Below are positions 8,326 to 18,731 of a stretch of DNA of 64,000 nucleotides, one piece after another. Origin of the DNA: an uncultured Saprospiraceae bacterium (lineage in GTDB: Bacteria > Bacteroidota > Bacteroidia > Chitinophagales > Saprospiraceae); assembly GCA_937981555.1 (NCBI GenBank), contig CALJOK010000074.1, forward strand, positions 1 to 64,000, read 5' to 3'. Each line of letters opens with the position of its first letter. Within the stretch, counting starts at the first letter, position 1. The translations under genes and the position numbers were made by a program. A model generated the notes under the pieces. It saw nothing but the letters and a program-made list of their open reading frames with translations, did not search any database and was not told the origin of the DNA.

Positions 8326-10638
8326 TTATTTTGCTTCACCTAAGTAAAAAGTCGCTTTTTCTCCGCCAACATTTACTTCAAATTCACCAGGTTCAGTTAT
8401 CCATTTATTTTCAGTTCCTACAAAAGCTAAATTAGAAGCCTTGATAGAAAATGAAATTTCTTTACTTTCCCCTTTTTTCAACATTACTTTTTCAAATCCT
8501 CGAAGGCGTTTTACAGGTGGTGTAATTGATGCTACTTTATCAGAAATGAATAATTGGACAACTTCTTTTCCATCTCTATCCCCTGTATTTTTTACGGTTA
8601 ATGAAACAGTCAACTCATCGTCCATTCCCATTTTTTCAGCCACTTTCAAGTTGGAATATTCAAATGAAGTATAACTTAATCCATGTCCAAATTCGTATTG
8701 AGGTTCAAAGGCATTCCAACTAAAATCTTTTTTAATCAAATCCGTTCCTTTGTGATCATAGGTCAATAATGAATTAGAGAATCGTGGGTAAGTATAAGGT
8801 AATTTTCCGCTAGGATTAACATCTCCTAACAATACATTTACAATTGCACGTCCACCTTCATCTCCTGGCAAATAAGCCTGAATTACTCCTGCTGCCAATC
8901 CTTCCACGTCATTAAAAACTCTTGGACGACCTTCCACTAAAATAATTATAACCGGTTTCCCAGCTTTTGCCACCGCTCGTACTAAATCCATTTGAGCCTT
9001 AGGCAAATCTAGATCATCAATGTCTCCTGGTTTTTCAGTATAAGGCATTTCTCCTAAACAAACGATTGCTACATCTGCATTTTTTGCAGCTGCCCCAGCT
9101 TTTGCCGTATTAATATTTTTATCAATAGAAGCACCCTCTACATAATTCACTTTACCTTTTCCTAACTTGTCCTCTAGTGCTGTTACTATTGTTTTCTTCT
9201 TATCAGAATGCCACTTCATTTCTGTTCCTTGCCAAGTTCTTCCCCAAGCACCATTTAATGCTAAGATAGAATTTGCCGTTGGGCCAGTAATTAAAACTTT
9301 AGTATCTTTTGCTAGAGGTAAAAGGTTTTCATTGTTTTTTAATAAGGTGATACTCTCCTCTGCTGATTTCAAACTAGCCTCCACATGTTCAGCTGAGGCA
9401 AATTTTGGATATTTTTCCTTGGCATGATTTGGTGAATCAAAAAGTCCTAATTGCATTTTCAAGGTCAAGATTCTTTCCACCGCTTCATCAATTCTACTCA
9501 TTGGAACTTCACCTTCCTCTACTAACTCTTTAAGCAATTTTGTGAATTCAGTATCCATCGGTACCATACTCATATCGATTCCAGCATTGATAGCAATTTT
9601 AATCGCTTCCTTATAATCTTTAGCTATTCGATGTCTAGCATGGAGGTAAATGATATCTTCCCAATCAGTAACTGCCACCCCTTTAAAACCAAGTTCATCT
9701 CTTAATAAATCTTTTAAAATACGTGGATTCGCATGAACTGGAATACCATTGATTTCACCAGAGTTAATCATAACTGTAGCAGCTCCAATTTCAATTGCTT
9801 TTTCAAACATTGGCAAATAAAATTCTCTCATTTGTCGCTCAGGTATGAATGCAGGCGTTCGATCTTTTCCAGTTCGAGGACTACTATATCCTAAAAAATG
9901 TTTCATACATGCAGCCACCTTTTCAGGATGTCCGATGTCGTCTCCTTGATAACCTCTTATGATTGCTTCTCCCATGGTAGTTGCCAAAAGTGGATCTTCA
10001 CCAAATGTTTCCCAAAATCTTGACCATCGAGGATCACGCCCAATATCTAATACAGGAGAAAAATTCCAAGGAATACCAGAAGCTCTAGTTTCGTAGGCAG
10101 AGATCTCTCCCATTTGAGTAGCCAAGGAAGGATTCCATGCTGCAGCTAAATTTATTTCTTGAGGAAAGAGTGTACCATCTGTGGTATAATTCATACCATG
10201 AATAGCATCGATTCCATATAGAACAGGAATACCTGTTGGTTTTTCTTTTGTTGCGATTTCCTGAATTCGATTGATTATTTTATGCCAATGATCTTGTGTG
10301 TATGCATGACCACCAACATTTAAAATAGAACCAACTCGAGAGTCAACTAAAATTTCTTTTAATTTCTTTTCATCTAATTTGTGTGGTTCTTCCAAATTAT
10401 AAGGACTTCCAACAGAAATCATATCAATAGATAACTGAGTCATTTCTCCTACTTTATCTATCACCTCCATCTTCGACATGATCTCTTTTACCTTAGAAGA
10501 AATTTCTGAGTCAGAAAACTGACTAGGAATAGTTGCTTCTTTAACTTGAATTGTATTGCTATCATTTGGATTGCAACTCTGATATAACAACCCAGAAAAT
10601 GAAATTAAAATTATTAGGAAAATTGATATACGTTTCAT
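8326..10638 (-). CDS. glycoside hydrolase family 3 beta-glucosidase, lipoprotein
   Basis: The 770-residue enzyme removes glucose from the ends of beta-glucan oligosaccharides. It has a lipoprotein signal ending YQSC (Cys22) and the GH3 N-terminal barrel with FPQEINLAAAWNPSLA and KHFLGYSSPRTGKDR. The nucleophile segment is GVAVTDWEDI. The C-terminal alpha/beta sandwich (LLKNNENLLPLAKDTKVLI, KPVIIILVEGRP) is followed by a fibronectin III-like domain ending in GEFEVNVGG. It is the last gene of the minus-strand susCD operon and probably completes laminarin breakdown in the periplasm or at the outer membrane. Confidence 0.93.
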   Translation of the reverse strand: MKRISIFLIILISFSGLLYQSCNPNDSNTIQVKEATIPSQFSDSEISSKVKEIMSKMEVIDKVGEMTQLSIDMISVGSPYNLEEPHKLDEKKLKEILVDSRVGSILNVGGHAYTQDHWHKIINRIQEIATKEKPTGIPVLYGIDAIHGMNYTTDGTLFPQEINLAAAWNPSLATQMGEISAYETRASGIPWNFSPVLDIGRDPRWSRFWETFGEDPLLATTMGEAIIRGYQGDDIGHPEKVAACMKHFLGYSSPRTGKDRTPAFIPERQMREFYLPMFEKAIEIGAATVMINSGEINGIPVHANPRILKDLLRDELGFKGVAVTDWEDIIYLHARHRIAKDYKEAIKIAINAGIDMSMVPMDTEFTKLLKELVEEGEVPMSRIDEAVERILTLKMQLGLFDSPNHAKEKYPKFASAEHVEASLKSAEESITLLKNNENLLPLAKDTKVLITGPTANSILALNGAWGRTWQGTEMKWHSDKKKTIVTALEDKLGKGKVNYVEGASIDKNINTAKAGAAAKNADVAIVCLGEMPYTEKPGDIDDLDLPKAQMDLVRAVAKAGKPVIIILVEGRPRVFNDVEGLAAGVIQAYLPGDEGGRAIVNVLLGDVNPSGKLPYTYPRFSNSLLTYDHKGTDLIKKDFSWNAFEPQYEFGHGLSYTSFEYSNLKVAEKMGMDDELTVSLTVKNTGDRDGKEVVQLFISDKVASITPPVKRLRGFEKVMLKKGESKEISFSIKASNLAFVGTENKWITEPGEFEVNVGGEKATFYLGEAK

Positions 10639-10714
10639 TCTTGTTTCTAAGTTTTTTGAAAAAATATCTTACCAAAGGGTAAGTTGTTAATAAAGTTGAT
10701 TTTAAGACAAATAC

Positions 10715-11926
10715 TTATTGAAAAATACGAACATAATCCACCATCATTCTCTGTGGGAATACAGTCGTTCCGTCAGGACTTCCTGGCCAATTTCCTCCAA
10801 CCGCAACATTTAAAATAAAGAAAAAATTATCATTAAATGGATATGCTGTATTAGTTACATTACTATCTGTAATAGAAAAATATTGTTGATCATCCACATA
10901 CCATTTGATGCTATTATTTTCCCAAATAATACTGAATACGTGAAATTCATCTGAGTACTTACTTCCTCCTGTCAGCGTAAATCCATTTCCTTGATGAGTA
11001 CTTGGATTACCTTGATTACCCCAATGTGCAGTTCCATGAACTTTATTCGGTTCATGTCCTACCAATTCCATAATATCAATCTCACCACAAGCTGGCCAAC
11101 CATCAGTAAAAATATCCGCTCCAAGCATCCAAATCGCAGGCCATATTCCTTGTCCTTCAGGTAATCGAGCTCGAACGTCAACTCTTCCATAAATAAATTC
11201 TTGTTTTCCAGCAGTAATCATTCTAGCAGAAGTATAACTGCTTCCAGAAAAACTTTCTTGTTTTGCTTCAATCACTAAATTACCATCTTGGATATATGAA
11301 TTTTCAGAATCACTTGTATAATATTGCAATTCATTATTTCCCCAACCACTACTTCCTGTTCCGATCTCATGCGTCCAGTTATCTAAATTAATCGCAGGGT
11401 CATTAAATTCATCCGCCCAAACTAAAGTCATTCCAGCATATGAATTAGGAGTAATATACCCTTCACTTGAGATAGGAAAATAGGTGTCATCATTCCGAAT
11501 AGTACCTACTGCGGATTCACTTTCAAGAGTTGCATTAGTTGGACTTGATAATTGTATTTCAAATTCTTCATCACCTTCTTTCAGCGTGTCGGCAACGATT
11601 TCAACAGAAATGATTTGTTCAGTAGTTCCTGAAAAAGTCAATGTTCCTGTTTGAGCAATATAATCTTCTACCTCTACAGCAGATTTATCTTTAGTAGTAT
11701 AGTTTACTGTTACATTATCAGAACTTGCTTGCGAAAGTCTCACTTTAAAATCAAATGTAGAATTCTCATCTCCTTCAAATTTTGAGATAGGAGAAACCGT
11801 AATTTTTGTAGTAACTGTTCCACCTCCACCATTTCCTCCATCGCCTCCATCATCATCTTTTCCACAAGAGGAAACTAGAAAAGCAGAAGTGATACACACC
11901 AATAAAAAAGGAATAAGTTGTTTCAT
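10715..11926 (-). CDS. GH16 endo-beta-1,3-glucanase (laminarinase) with Calx-beta domain, lipoprotein
   Basis: The 403-residue protein has a lipoprotein signal (FLVSSC, Cys21), an acidic glycine linker, and a Calx-beta-like domain at about 40-145 (EGDENSTFDFKVRLSQ, TDTLKEGDEEFEIQL pattern). A GH16 catalytic domain runs from about 165 to the end. The catalytic motif is GEIDIMELVG, with both glutamates present; the substrate-binding segments QGIWPAIWML and NVAVGGNWPGSPDG are typical of laminarinases. It should cleave beta-1,3-glucan inside the chain at the cell surface. It sits between the GH3 gene and a second GH16 gene. Confidence 0.93.
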   Translation of the reverse strand: MKQLIPFLLVCITSAFLVSSCGKDDDGGDGGNGGGGTVTTKITVSPISKFEGDENSTFDFKVRLSQASSDNVTVNYTTKDKSAVEVEDYIAQTGTLTFSGTTEQIISVEIVADTLKEGDEEFEIQLSSPTNATLESESAVGTIRNDDTYFPISSEGYITPNSYAGMTLVWADEFNDPAINLDNWTHEIGTGSSGWGNNELQYYTSDSENSYIQDGNLVIEAKQESFSGSSYTSARMITAGKQEFIYGRVDVRARLPEGQGIWPAIWMLGADIFTDGWPACGEIDIMELVGHEPNKVHGTAHWGNQGNPSTHQGNGFTLTGGSKYSDEFHVFSIIWENNSIKWYVDDQQYFSITDSNVTNTAYPFNDNFFFILNVAVGGNWPGSPDGTTVFPQRMMVDYVRIFQ

Positions 11927-11974
11927 ATAGTTATTTTTTATAATGATTTTAATAGAGATTTATTTAAGAATAAT

Positions 11975-12856
11975 TTATTTTTTGGACAGAAAATCATCTC
12001 CTGATTTTTTTGTCAAGTTATAAACTCTAACATAATCAACTTGCATTTTTTGGGGAAAGAGTGATTCATCAATTCCCATTCTTCCGCCCCAATTTCCACC
12101 AATAGCAAGATTCATTATTAAATGAAATTTTTTGTCAAAAGGATATTCAGCAAAAGTTTTATTTTCATTATTAAAGGTAAAGTATTTCTTATCATCAATA
12201 AAGAAATCAATTTTGTCAGCGGTCCATTCAACTGAATAATTATGAAAAGCTTCATCAGCATCTGGAATAAAAAGTTGATCTCCAACTTGAGTTCCAATCA
12301 TACCATTAAAGGACTCTGTATGAACTGTTCCAAAAATAGTATCAGGATTATAACCCACATGTTCCATAATATCAATCTCGCCACTTTTTGGCCAAATGCC
12401 GTATTCATTATCCGTAGGCAACATCCAAATGGCAGACCAAGTTCCTAAGCTAGAAGCAGTCTTTGCACGAATTTCAACTTTCCCATGCAACCAATCTCCT
12501 TTAAATTTACTAACTAATCTGGCAGATGTAAATGCTTTGTTATGAAAATCCTCTTTGTGTGCTTCAATGGTTAATAACCCATTTTCAACTCTAGAATTTT
12601 TTAATGAATTAGCTTGATAATATTGTAATTCATTATTTCCCCAACCACATAATTTCGGGCATCCATCACCTACGTCATAACTCCACTTGGTGGAATCAGG
12701 AAGTCCTTCGTAATCAAACTCATCTGACCAAATGGGAGTTGTTTCATTAGATATTTTTTCTTTGATTGCATGTTCAGTTGAGTTTTCACAATTCTGAAAA
12801 ACTAAAATTGAAAAAAACAAACCTAGAAAAAGGAATACTCGCTTTTGTAATTGCAT
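11975..12856 (-). CDS. GH16 endo-beta-1,3-glucanase (laminarinase), lipoprotein
   Basis: The 293-residue single-domain GH16 enzyme has a lipoprotein signal ending FQNC (Cys23). The catalytic motif GEIDIMEHVG is intact, and LGTWSAIWMLPT and NLAIGGNWGGRMG match laminarinase subfamilies. It lacks the Calx-beta domain of its neighbour, so the two probably differ in location or in preferred chain length. It is separated by 27 bases from the upstream PKD lipoprotein and by 48 from the next GH16, consistent with one operon. Confidence 0.93.
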   Translation of the reverse strand: MQLQKRVFLFLGLFFSILVFQNCENSTEHAIKEKISNETTPIWSDEFDYEGLPDSTKWSYDVGDGCPKLCGWGNNELQYYQANSLKNSRVENGLLTIEAHKEDFHNKAFTSARLVSKFKGDWLHGKVEIRAKTASSLGTWSAIWMLPTDNEYGIWPKSGEIDIMEHVGYNPDTIFGTVHTESFNGMIGTQVGDQLFIPDADEAFHNYSVEWTADKIDFFIDDKKYFTFNNENKTFAEYPFDKKFHLIMNLAIGGNWGGRMGIDESLFPQKMQVDYVRVYNLTKKSGDDFLSKK

Positions 12857-12883
12857 TAGTGTAAACGTTATGGTGATTTTTTA

Positions 12884-13768
12884 TTAATTTGAAATATATT
12901 TAAATCTCCAAATCCCAGCTCCCATATTAACTTCTAATTCCAAGTATTTTCCATCTGTATTTTCTCCTCTATCTATAATGTCGTAAGTGATTGAACTAGC
13001 AGGACTTGCATCAGTTAATTCAACTCCATTGGTTGCTTTTGGTAATCCCATAAATGCTCCTAAGCCAACTAATTTTAATTGCTCTACTGCACCACCTTCA
13101 ATTGCTTGAAAAGTATGAGTTGCAGATTTCCAAGCTTCAGCAGCACCATTCAATTCATCGTCTGTTACACAAAGAAAGTCATGTCCCATATAATCTTCTG
13201 CCCACAAATCACCTTTAGTGTCATAAACCATTTCTCCTGTGGTTTTAAAAATCCACTCATCATCAAAAGCACAATAACGAGTAGCAACATCATCTGAACC
13301 ATTAGCCCACCATGTCATACTTCCATCTGCTGGCCCTACCCAGTATGCCCCCTCGTCCTGAAGTAATACCCAGCCTTGTTCATCACACCCTGTCAAAAAC
13401 TCTACTAATGATCCAGGAGCACATGGCTGATCATCATCCTCTGCAACATTAACTGATTGAGTTCCTGATCCAAAACCTCCATCATTAAATGCTCTTAGAG
13501 TTACTGGATAATCTCCCATTAATGGAAAATAAGCTTGTACCTCTTCTCCTGCTGCAGTCTCTCCGTTTCCAAAATCCCATTGGTATAAAAATGTTTCTGG
13601 AGTAGTATTTTTAAATGTAAAAACATTTGTTTCAGTAGTACTTGGAGTTACTGTAAAAGAAACATTGGTTGGAACTGCAGGTAAATCAATGGCATCATCT
13701 TGTTGTGGTTCACACGCAGAGAATAACAATACAATTACAAAACTAATTATTGGAAATATATTTTTCAT
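12884..13768 (-). CDS. PKD-domain lipoprotein, probable surface glycan-binding protein
   Basis: The 294-residue lipoprotein (FSAC, Cys19) has a PKD domain at about 35-108 (FLYQWDFGNGE, GDYPVTLRAFNDGG). A second domain of about 170 residues is rich in tryptophan and aromatic residues (WVLLQDEGAYWVGPADGS, MTWWANGSDD). Its place right after susD and before the GH16 genes is where surface glycan-binding proteins lie in such loci. It probably holds beta-1,3-glucan at the cell surface. The binding role is inferred from position and aromatic content. Confidence 0.8.
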   Translation of the reverse strand: MKNIFPIISFVIVLLFSACEPQQDDAIDLPAVPTNVSFTVTPSTTETNVFTFKNTTPETFLYQWDFGNGETAAGEEVQAYFPLMGDYPVTLRAFNDGGFGSGTQSVNVAEDDDQPCAPGSLVEFLTGCDEQGWVLLQDEGAYWVGPADGSMTWWANGSDDVATRYCAFDDEWIFKTTGEMVYDTKGDLWAEDYMGHDFLCVTDDELNGAAEAWKSATHTFQAIEGGAVEQLKLVGLGAFMGLPKATNGVELTDASPASSITYDIIDRGENTDGKYLELEVNMGAGIWRFKYISN

Positions 13769-13874
13769 TTTAAAAAATTTTCTTGTTAAAAATAAAAATT
13801 AAAAAAGAGTAAATGAATCAAAAATTAAAAATACGGCGTGTATTAGTTAATCATTTATCATTTACTCAAGATTT

Positions 13875-15410
13875 TTAGTATCCTGGATTTTGAACCATTT
13901 GCCCATTTGTCAAATCGATTTCAATTTGAGGAATTGGCAATAATTCATGAATACCAGCTGTAAAACCATCTAACACTTGTGGTGCTTGACCAGTTCTTAC
14001 TAAGTCAAAAAATCTATGTCCTTCAGTTGCTAATTCTAATCTTCTTTCTTTATAGATTACATCTAAAAGAATTGGACCACTTACACTTGTGTTAATATCT
14101 CCAAGTCCTACTCGATTTCGAACTTCATTGATGTAACCTCTTGCCGTTGCAGAACTTCCACCCCCTCTTACGAGCGCTTCAGCAGCCATCAAATAAACAT
14201 CAGCCAATCGAATCTCTCTTTGGTTGGTTCCCCATCCTAATGCTACATCTCCATCTGATGCTCGATTAGCTTCTAAAGGAGCATATTTTTTAATAAAGTA
14301 ATCCGTGTTTTGAAATCCTTCTGTGTAAGAAGCGCCTTGCGCTTTTAGTACATTTCCATCAACAATCGTATGCTCAAATCTTGGATCACCTGCCATGAAA
14401 TCTGCTAAGTCAGTAGTCACCGGACAAAAACTCCAGCCAGTTGCATACTCAGGTCCTACATAATCTCTCATTCCGAAAAACTGAACATTGAAATTTCCTT
14501 CTGTTGGATTAACAGTTGGCCCTGCGGCAAAACCGTAACCGAAGTCACCTGGCTTATTACTTGAATGTTGGATTTCAAAAATAGATTCTGATCCAAATTC
14601 ACCTTGGTTAGAAAAAACATCTTCAAAATTGGCCTCTAATAAATAAAATCCAGAATTGATTACCTCTTCAAAAAGATCTGCTGCTTCTATCATTCTGCTA
14701 TCATTATTTTGATACAAAATTACTTTTCCTAAAAGTGCCGCAACTGCTCCCTGAGTAATCCTTCCAAATTCTGCTGGTGCAACTGATTCAGGCAATTCCG
14801 TTTCTGCTCTTGCTGCCTTTAAGTCAGCTTCCACTTGAGCATAAATATCAGCTGAACTCGCTTGAGTTACTTCCGTGATTTGATCCACACTTACCACGTC
14901 TGTCAACAACGGAACATTTCCAAAATATCGTAACAAATCAAAATAAAAGTACGCTCTCAAAAATTTTGCTTCCGCTGCTGTTCGAGCTTTAAATCGAGAA
15001 GTAACTTCTGCTGGGGCTTCCTCTAATTTTTGTAAAATTAAATTAGCTCGGTAAATCCCTGTATAGTATTTTGTCCATAATCCTTCCTGTGGCCCAAGTG
15101 ATGGATTCAAAGTGAAATTATCATAAGCCACCCATGCAGGTTGATCTGAAGCATCACTTCCTCCTGCGAAACAATCATCTGATGCTGCATTTAATAAACC
15201 TACATTCATCGTCCAACCTGAAGTACCTCCCCATTGCATCACATCATAAACTGCTACTAATCCTTCAAAAAGTTCTCCTTCTGTTTGGTAGTAATTGACT
15301 TCCAAAGAAGTTCCAATTGGTGTTAACTCTAAGTGGTCTTTACCACATGAGCTAGCCAGCATTATCAAAACAAAAACTGGAATTAATTTATTTAAAATAT
15401 TATTTTTCAT
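13875..15410 (-). CDS. susD: SusD/RagB family outer-membrane glycan-binding lipoprotein
   Basis: The 511-residue SusD homologue caps the SusC transporter and delivers oligosaccharides to it. It has a lipoprotein signal ending LASSC (Cys22), followed by the typical DHLELTPIG start. Inside are the family's TPR-like helices (FLRAYFYFDLLRYFG, TQGAVAALLGKVILY) and the conserved C-terminal pattern IRLADVYLMAAEALVRGG ... IYKERRLELATEGHRFFD. It lies 65 bases downstream of susC. Its specificity for beta-1,3-glucan is inferred from the neighbouring enzymes. Confidence 0.95.
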   Translation of the reverse strand: MKNNILNKLIPVFVLIMLASSCGKDHLELTPIGTSLEVNYYQTEGELFEGLVAVYDVMQWGGTSGWTMNVGLLNAASDDCFAGGSDASDQPAWVAYDNFTLNPSLGPQEGLWTKYYTGIYRANLILQKLEEAPAEVTSRFKARTAAEAKFLRAYFYFDLLRYFGNVPLLTDVVSVDQITEVTQASSADIYAQVEADLKAARAETELPESVAPAEFGRITQGAVAALLGKVILYQNNDSRMIEAADLFEEVINSGFYLLEANFEDVFSNQGEFGSESIFEIQHSSNKPGDFGYGFAAGPTVNPTEGNFNVQFFGMRDYVGPEYATGWSFCPVTTDLADFMAGDPRFEHTIVDGNVLKAQGASYTEGFQNTDYFIKKYAPLEANRASDGDVALGWGTNQREIRLADVYLMAAEALVRGGGSSATARGYINEVRNRVGLGDINTSVSGPILLDVIYKERRLELATEGHRFFDLVRTGQAPQVLDGFTAGIHELLPIPQIEIDLTNGQMVQNPGY

Positions 15411-15475
15411 GATTTTTTATTTTTAAAAATTTGCTTTGTCATTTAATTAATTCAACGATTCGTTTTTTCCAAAAA

Positions 15476-18400
15476 TTAAAAACCTACGTTAACTCCAAAC
15501 AGATAAGATCGAGCTTGTGGATAAATTCCACGATCTACTCCAGAAGTAATTTCTGAATCAAATCCACCATATTTTGTAAATGTCAAAACGTTATTTCCTG
15601 AAACATATAATCTCACTTTTTTCATTCCTATTTTTTCTAACCATTCTGATGGTAAATTATATCCGAATTGCAAAGTCTTAATTCTAAAGAAACTCCCATC
15701 TTGTACGAAGAAGTCAGAGCTTCTTGAAAGGTTACGATTTGCATCCAATAAAGTCATTCTGGGATAACTAGTTGAAGTTCCTTCCCCAGTCCATCGTCCA
15801 AGTGCATCAGCATTAAAATTAGCTTTAGTTAAATCAGATCTTCGAGTAGCATTGTAAACATCGTTTCCATTTACACCTTGTGCAAAAATAGTAAAATCAA
15901 AATCTTTGTATCGAGCAGAAATAGTCAGACCATAAGTCCAATCAGGAATTGCATTTCCAATTTTAGTTCTATCATCTGGATCAATAACTCCATCATTATT
16001 AAAATCTACGAACCTAATATCACCAGGCTGAGCTTCTGGTTGAAGAGGCAATCCTTGTTCATTTACATAACTATTAATTTCCGATTGGTTTTGAAAAAGC
16101 CCATCTGTTTTGTAACCAAAAAGGTAGTTAAAAGATTCGCCTACTGAAGTTCTGGTTACTTCTAAACCTTGTGGGCCAACTCTGTCTCCAGTTCTAAAAT
16201 CTGAATCAGAATTTAAGAAAATAACTTCATTAGCATTATATGTTAAATTTCCAAAAATATCTACTTCCCAATCACTCTTCCTTTTTTTCCAACCTAACTC
16301 TAAATCCATCCCTTTATTTTCAAAATCTCCAACATTTGCGAATGGAGGCGAATTTCCAACAAATAATGGAATCCTATCTATGTCTAATATACCTGAAGTC
16401 TTTTTATTATAAATATCTAAAGACAAAGAAATGTCTTTGAATAATATTGCATCGAATCCAATGTTAATTTGTCTTGTAGATTCCCATTTCAAATCAGGGT
16501 TAGCAATCCCATTTGGACTTACTCCGTTTACTAAGTTATCGCCTTGACCAAAAGTATAAGTCCTTCCTTCCCCGATTGTGGATATATATTTAAATTGACC
16601 AATGTTATCATTCCCATTTAATCCCCAAGAACCTCTAATTTTCAGAAAATTAACCATGGAATTATTTGATAAAAATTCCTCGTCAGTCACAACCCATCCA
16701 GCTGATACTGAAGGAAAATATCCAAATTTATTGTTACTTCCAAAGTTAGAGGAACCATCTCTTCGCATTACAAATTGGAATAAATATTTTTGCTTGTAGT
16801 TATAAATTGCTCTACCAAAATAAGATGCAAAGGTTCCATTGTACTCATATCCTCCTGCTCGTTGCAATTCAATTTCATTAAAGTAGGCAAATGAAGCATC
16901 ATCTAAACTCGTTGCAGGAATATCTTGAATAGTTGCTGAAATACCGTTTCCTGAATTTTGTTCTCCAGATGCACCAACCAATAAAGATAAATCATGATCC
17001 CCAAAAACTTTTTGATAAGTCAAGGTATTTTCAACAATCCATTTTAATCCTTGATTCTTACTTCTATTATAGGAATTTAAATCATTTCGATTTGCAGCAT
17101 TTAAATAGAATGCTGGATTAAACCCTTCTCCTCCCCAAAATGCTAAATCTGCTCCAACACTTGTTCTAAATTTTAATCCATCAAGTATAGTAAACTCCCC
17201 GTAAATGTTTCCAACCAACTTATCACTATGTCCAAATCCTTGCTGTACTTCTAAAGCTGCTAAGGGATTTAAAACCTCGGAAGTTACTAATTCCGAAATT
17301 CCAAAAACACCATTTTCATCTCTTACAACAGGAAAATTAGTAAAGACACTTGAGTTTAAAACATCTTCATTAGTTTCATAAATAGGAGTAATTGGGTCAA
17401 GGTTAATTGCTCGACTCAATGGTGAACCAAATTCTGAATTAGTAGAAACTCCATTCGATTTTACATTGGAATAAGCTAACGTATTTCCAAGGGTAAATCT
17501 TGAACCAACTTTATGAGTACTATTTAATCGTAAAGTATATCTTGTATATCTAGAATCCTCTTCTGAAACAATTCCATATTGATCATTATAAGAAATCGAA
17601 GCAAAATAAGTTGATTTTTCAGTTCCAGCAGATAAACTTATTTCATGATTCTGCATTGGCGCATTCTTATTAAAAACAGCATCTTGCCAATCTGTTCCTT
17701 CACCCAATGATTCTGGATCATCAAAAAGGATACTTCCTCCATCAGCTGCAGAAGCTTCATTTAATAATGTCGCATATTCAGTTCCATTTAAAACTCTTAG
17801 CTTTCTCCAAGGATTTTGCACGCCATAATAACCATTGTAATTAACACTCATGGTTCCTGCTTTTCCTTTTTTAGTGGTTACCAAAATAACCCCACTCGCA
17901 GATCTAGCTCCATAAATCCCCGCAGAAGCATCTTTCAAAACTTCAATTGATTCAATATCATTTTGAGATAAATAATCAATTCCACCTCCAATTGGCACTC
18001 CATCTACAACATATAAGGGGCCACTAGCCCCTGGAGTATTCGTTCCTCTAATTCTAACTGTTGCTCCAGCACCAGGTTGTCCTGAATCAGAAGTTACTCG
18101 AACACCAGATGCTCTTCCTTGTAAGGCACCTTCCAATCTGGTAATTGCCATATTTTCCAAATCCTCAGCATCTACTTTTGCAATTGCTCCAGTTACTACT
18201 TTTTTCTTTTGAGTTCCATAACCTACTACAACTACTTCATCCAAATATAAACCAGTTTCTAATACTACATCAATAGTAGTTCTAGCATCTACAGGAACTT
18301 CTACAGTTTTAAATCCAGTATATGAGAAAATCAAAACTGAATTTGCTGCATCTGGTACTTCAATGGAATACGTTCCATCGAATTCAGTTGTTGTACCTAT

Positions 18401-18553
18401 TGATTGATCACTTTTGAGAATGACTGTTGCGCCGATCACTCCTTCTGGTTCTTCACCTGAAGTTACTGTACCTGTTACGGTAATGGATTGGGCTGAAAGA
18501 AAAGTACTCCCTAATAGAAATAGGAAGAATGATAAGAGTTGAGTTTTTTTCAT
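15476..18553 (-). CDS. susC: SusC/RagA family TonB-dependent glycan transporter
   Basis: This 1025-residue TonB-linked outer-membrane protein imports oligosaccharides. Starting at the Met 23 codons inside the longest frame gives a proper signal peptide (MKKTQLLSFFLFLLGSTFLS), so that start is chosen. A carboxypeptidase-regulatory-like domain follows, then the SusC hallmark VVVGYGTQKKKVVTGAI, the plug (GVRVTSDSGQPGAGATVRIR, YVVDGVPIGGGIDYL) and a 22-strand type barrel ending in FGVNVGF with the terminal Phe. It is the first gene of the beta-glucan operon and diverges from the regulator gene. Confidence 0.95.
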   Translation of the reverse strand: MKKTQLLSFFLFLLGSTFLSAQSITVTGTVTSGEEPEGVIGATVILKSDQSIGTTTEFDGTYSIEVPDAANSVLIFSYTGFKTVEVPVDARTTIDVVLETGLYLDEVVVVGYGTQKKKVVTGAIAKVDAEDLENMAITRLEGALQGRASGVRVTSDSGQPGAGATVRIRGTNTPGASGPLYVVDGVPIGGGIDYLSQNDIESIEVLKDASAGIYGARSASGVILVTTKKGKAGTMSVNYNGYYGVQNPWRKLRVLNGTEYATLLNEASAADGGSILFDDPESLGEGTDWQDAVFNKNAPMQNHEISLSAGTEKSTYFASISYNDQYGIVSEEDSRYTRYTLRLNSTHKVGSRFTLGNTLAYSNVKSNGVSTNSEFGSPLSRAINLDPITPIYETNEDVLNSSVFTNFPVVRDENGVFGISELVTSEVLNPLAALEVQQGFGHSDKLVGNIYGEFTILDGLKFRTSVGADLAFWGGEGFNPAFYLNAANRNDLNSYNRSKNQGLKWIVENTLTYQKVFGDHDLSLLVGASGEQNSGNGISATIQDIPATSLDDASFAYFNEIELQRAGGYEYNGTFASYFGRAIYNYKQKYLFQFVMRRDGSSNFGSNNKFGYFPSVSAGWVVTDEEFLSNNSMVNFLKIRGSWGLNGNDNIGQFKYISTIGEGRTYTFGQGDNLVNGVSPNGIANPDLKWESTRQINIGFDAILFKDISLSLDIYNKKTSGILDIDRIPLFVGNSPPFANVGDFENKGMDLELGWKKRKSDWEVDIFGNLTYNANEVIFLNSDSDFRTGDRVGPQGLEVTRTSVGESFNYLFGYKTDGLFQNQSEINSYVNEQGLPLQPEAQPGDIRFVDFNNDGVIDPDDRTKIGNAIPDWTYGLTISARYKDFDFTIFAQGVNGNDVYNATRRSDLTKANFNADALGRWTGEGTSTSYPRMTLLDANRNLSRSSDFFVQDGSFFRIKTLQFGYNLPSEWLEKIGMKKVRLYVSGNNVLTFTKYGGFDSEITSGVDRGIYPQARSYLFGVNVGF

Positions 18554-18594
18554 TTCAATAAAGTTAAAGTTTTGCGAAAATAAATAATACCTAA

Positions 18595-18626
18595 CAAAAT
18601 TATCATTACAAATCTTATACAAAGAA
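18595..18626 (-). promoter_or_regulatory. probable promoter of the susC operon
   Basis: Read on the minus strand, TAATTTTG (18602-18595) fits the Bacteroidota -7 consensus TAnnTTTG, with TTTG about 17 bases upstream as a possible -33 element. The start would fall some 35 bases before the susC ATG. Confidence 0.45.
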
Positions 18627-18731
18627 AATTAATCCCTCATTAATACACTCAAGAATAAAAAAACGTACTTTTTTTTAAACAAATGGTACTCAATTGCTAT
18701 TTTACTTCCACAGATTACTACTCATTTTCGA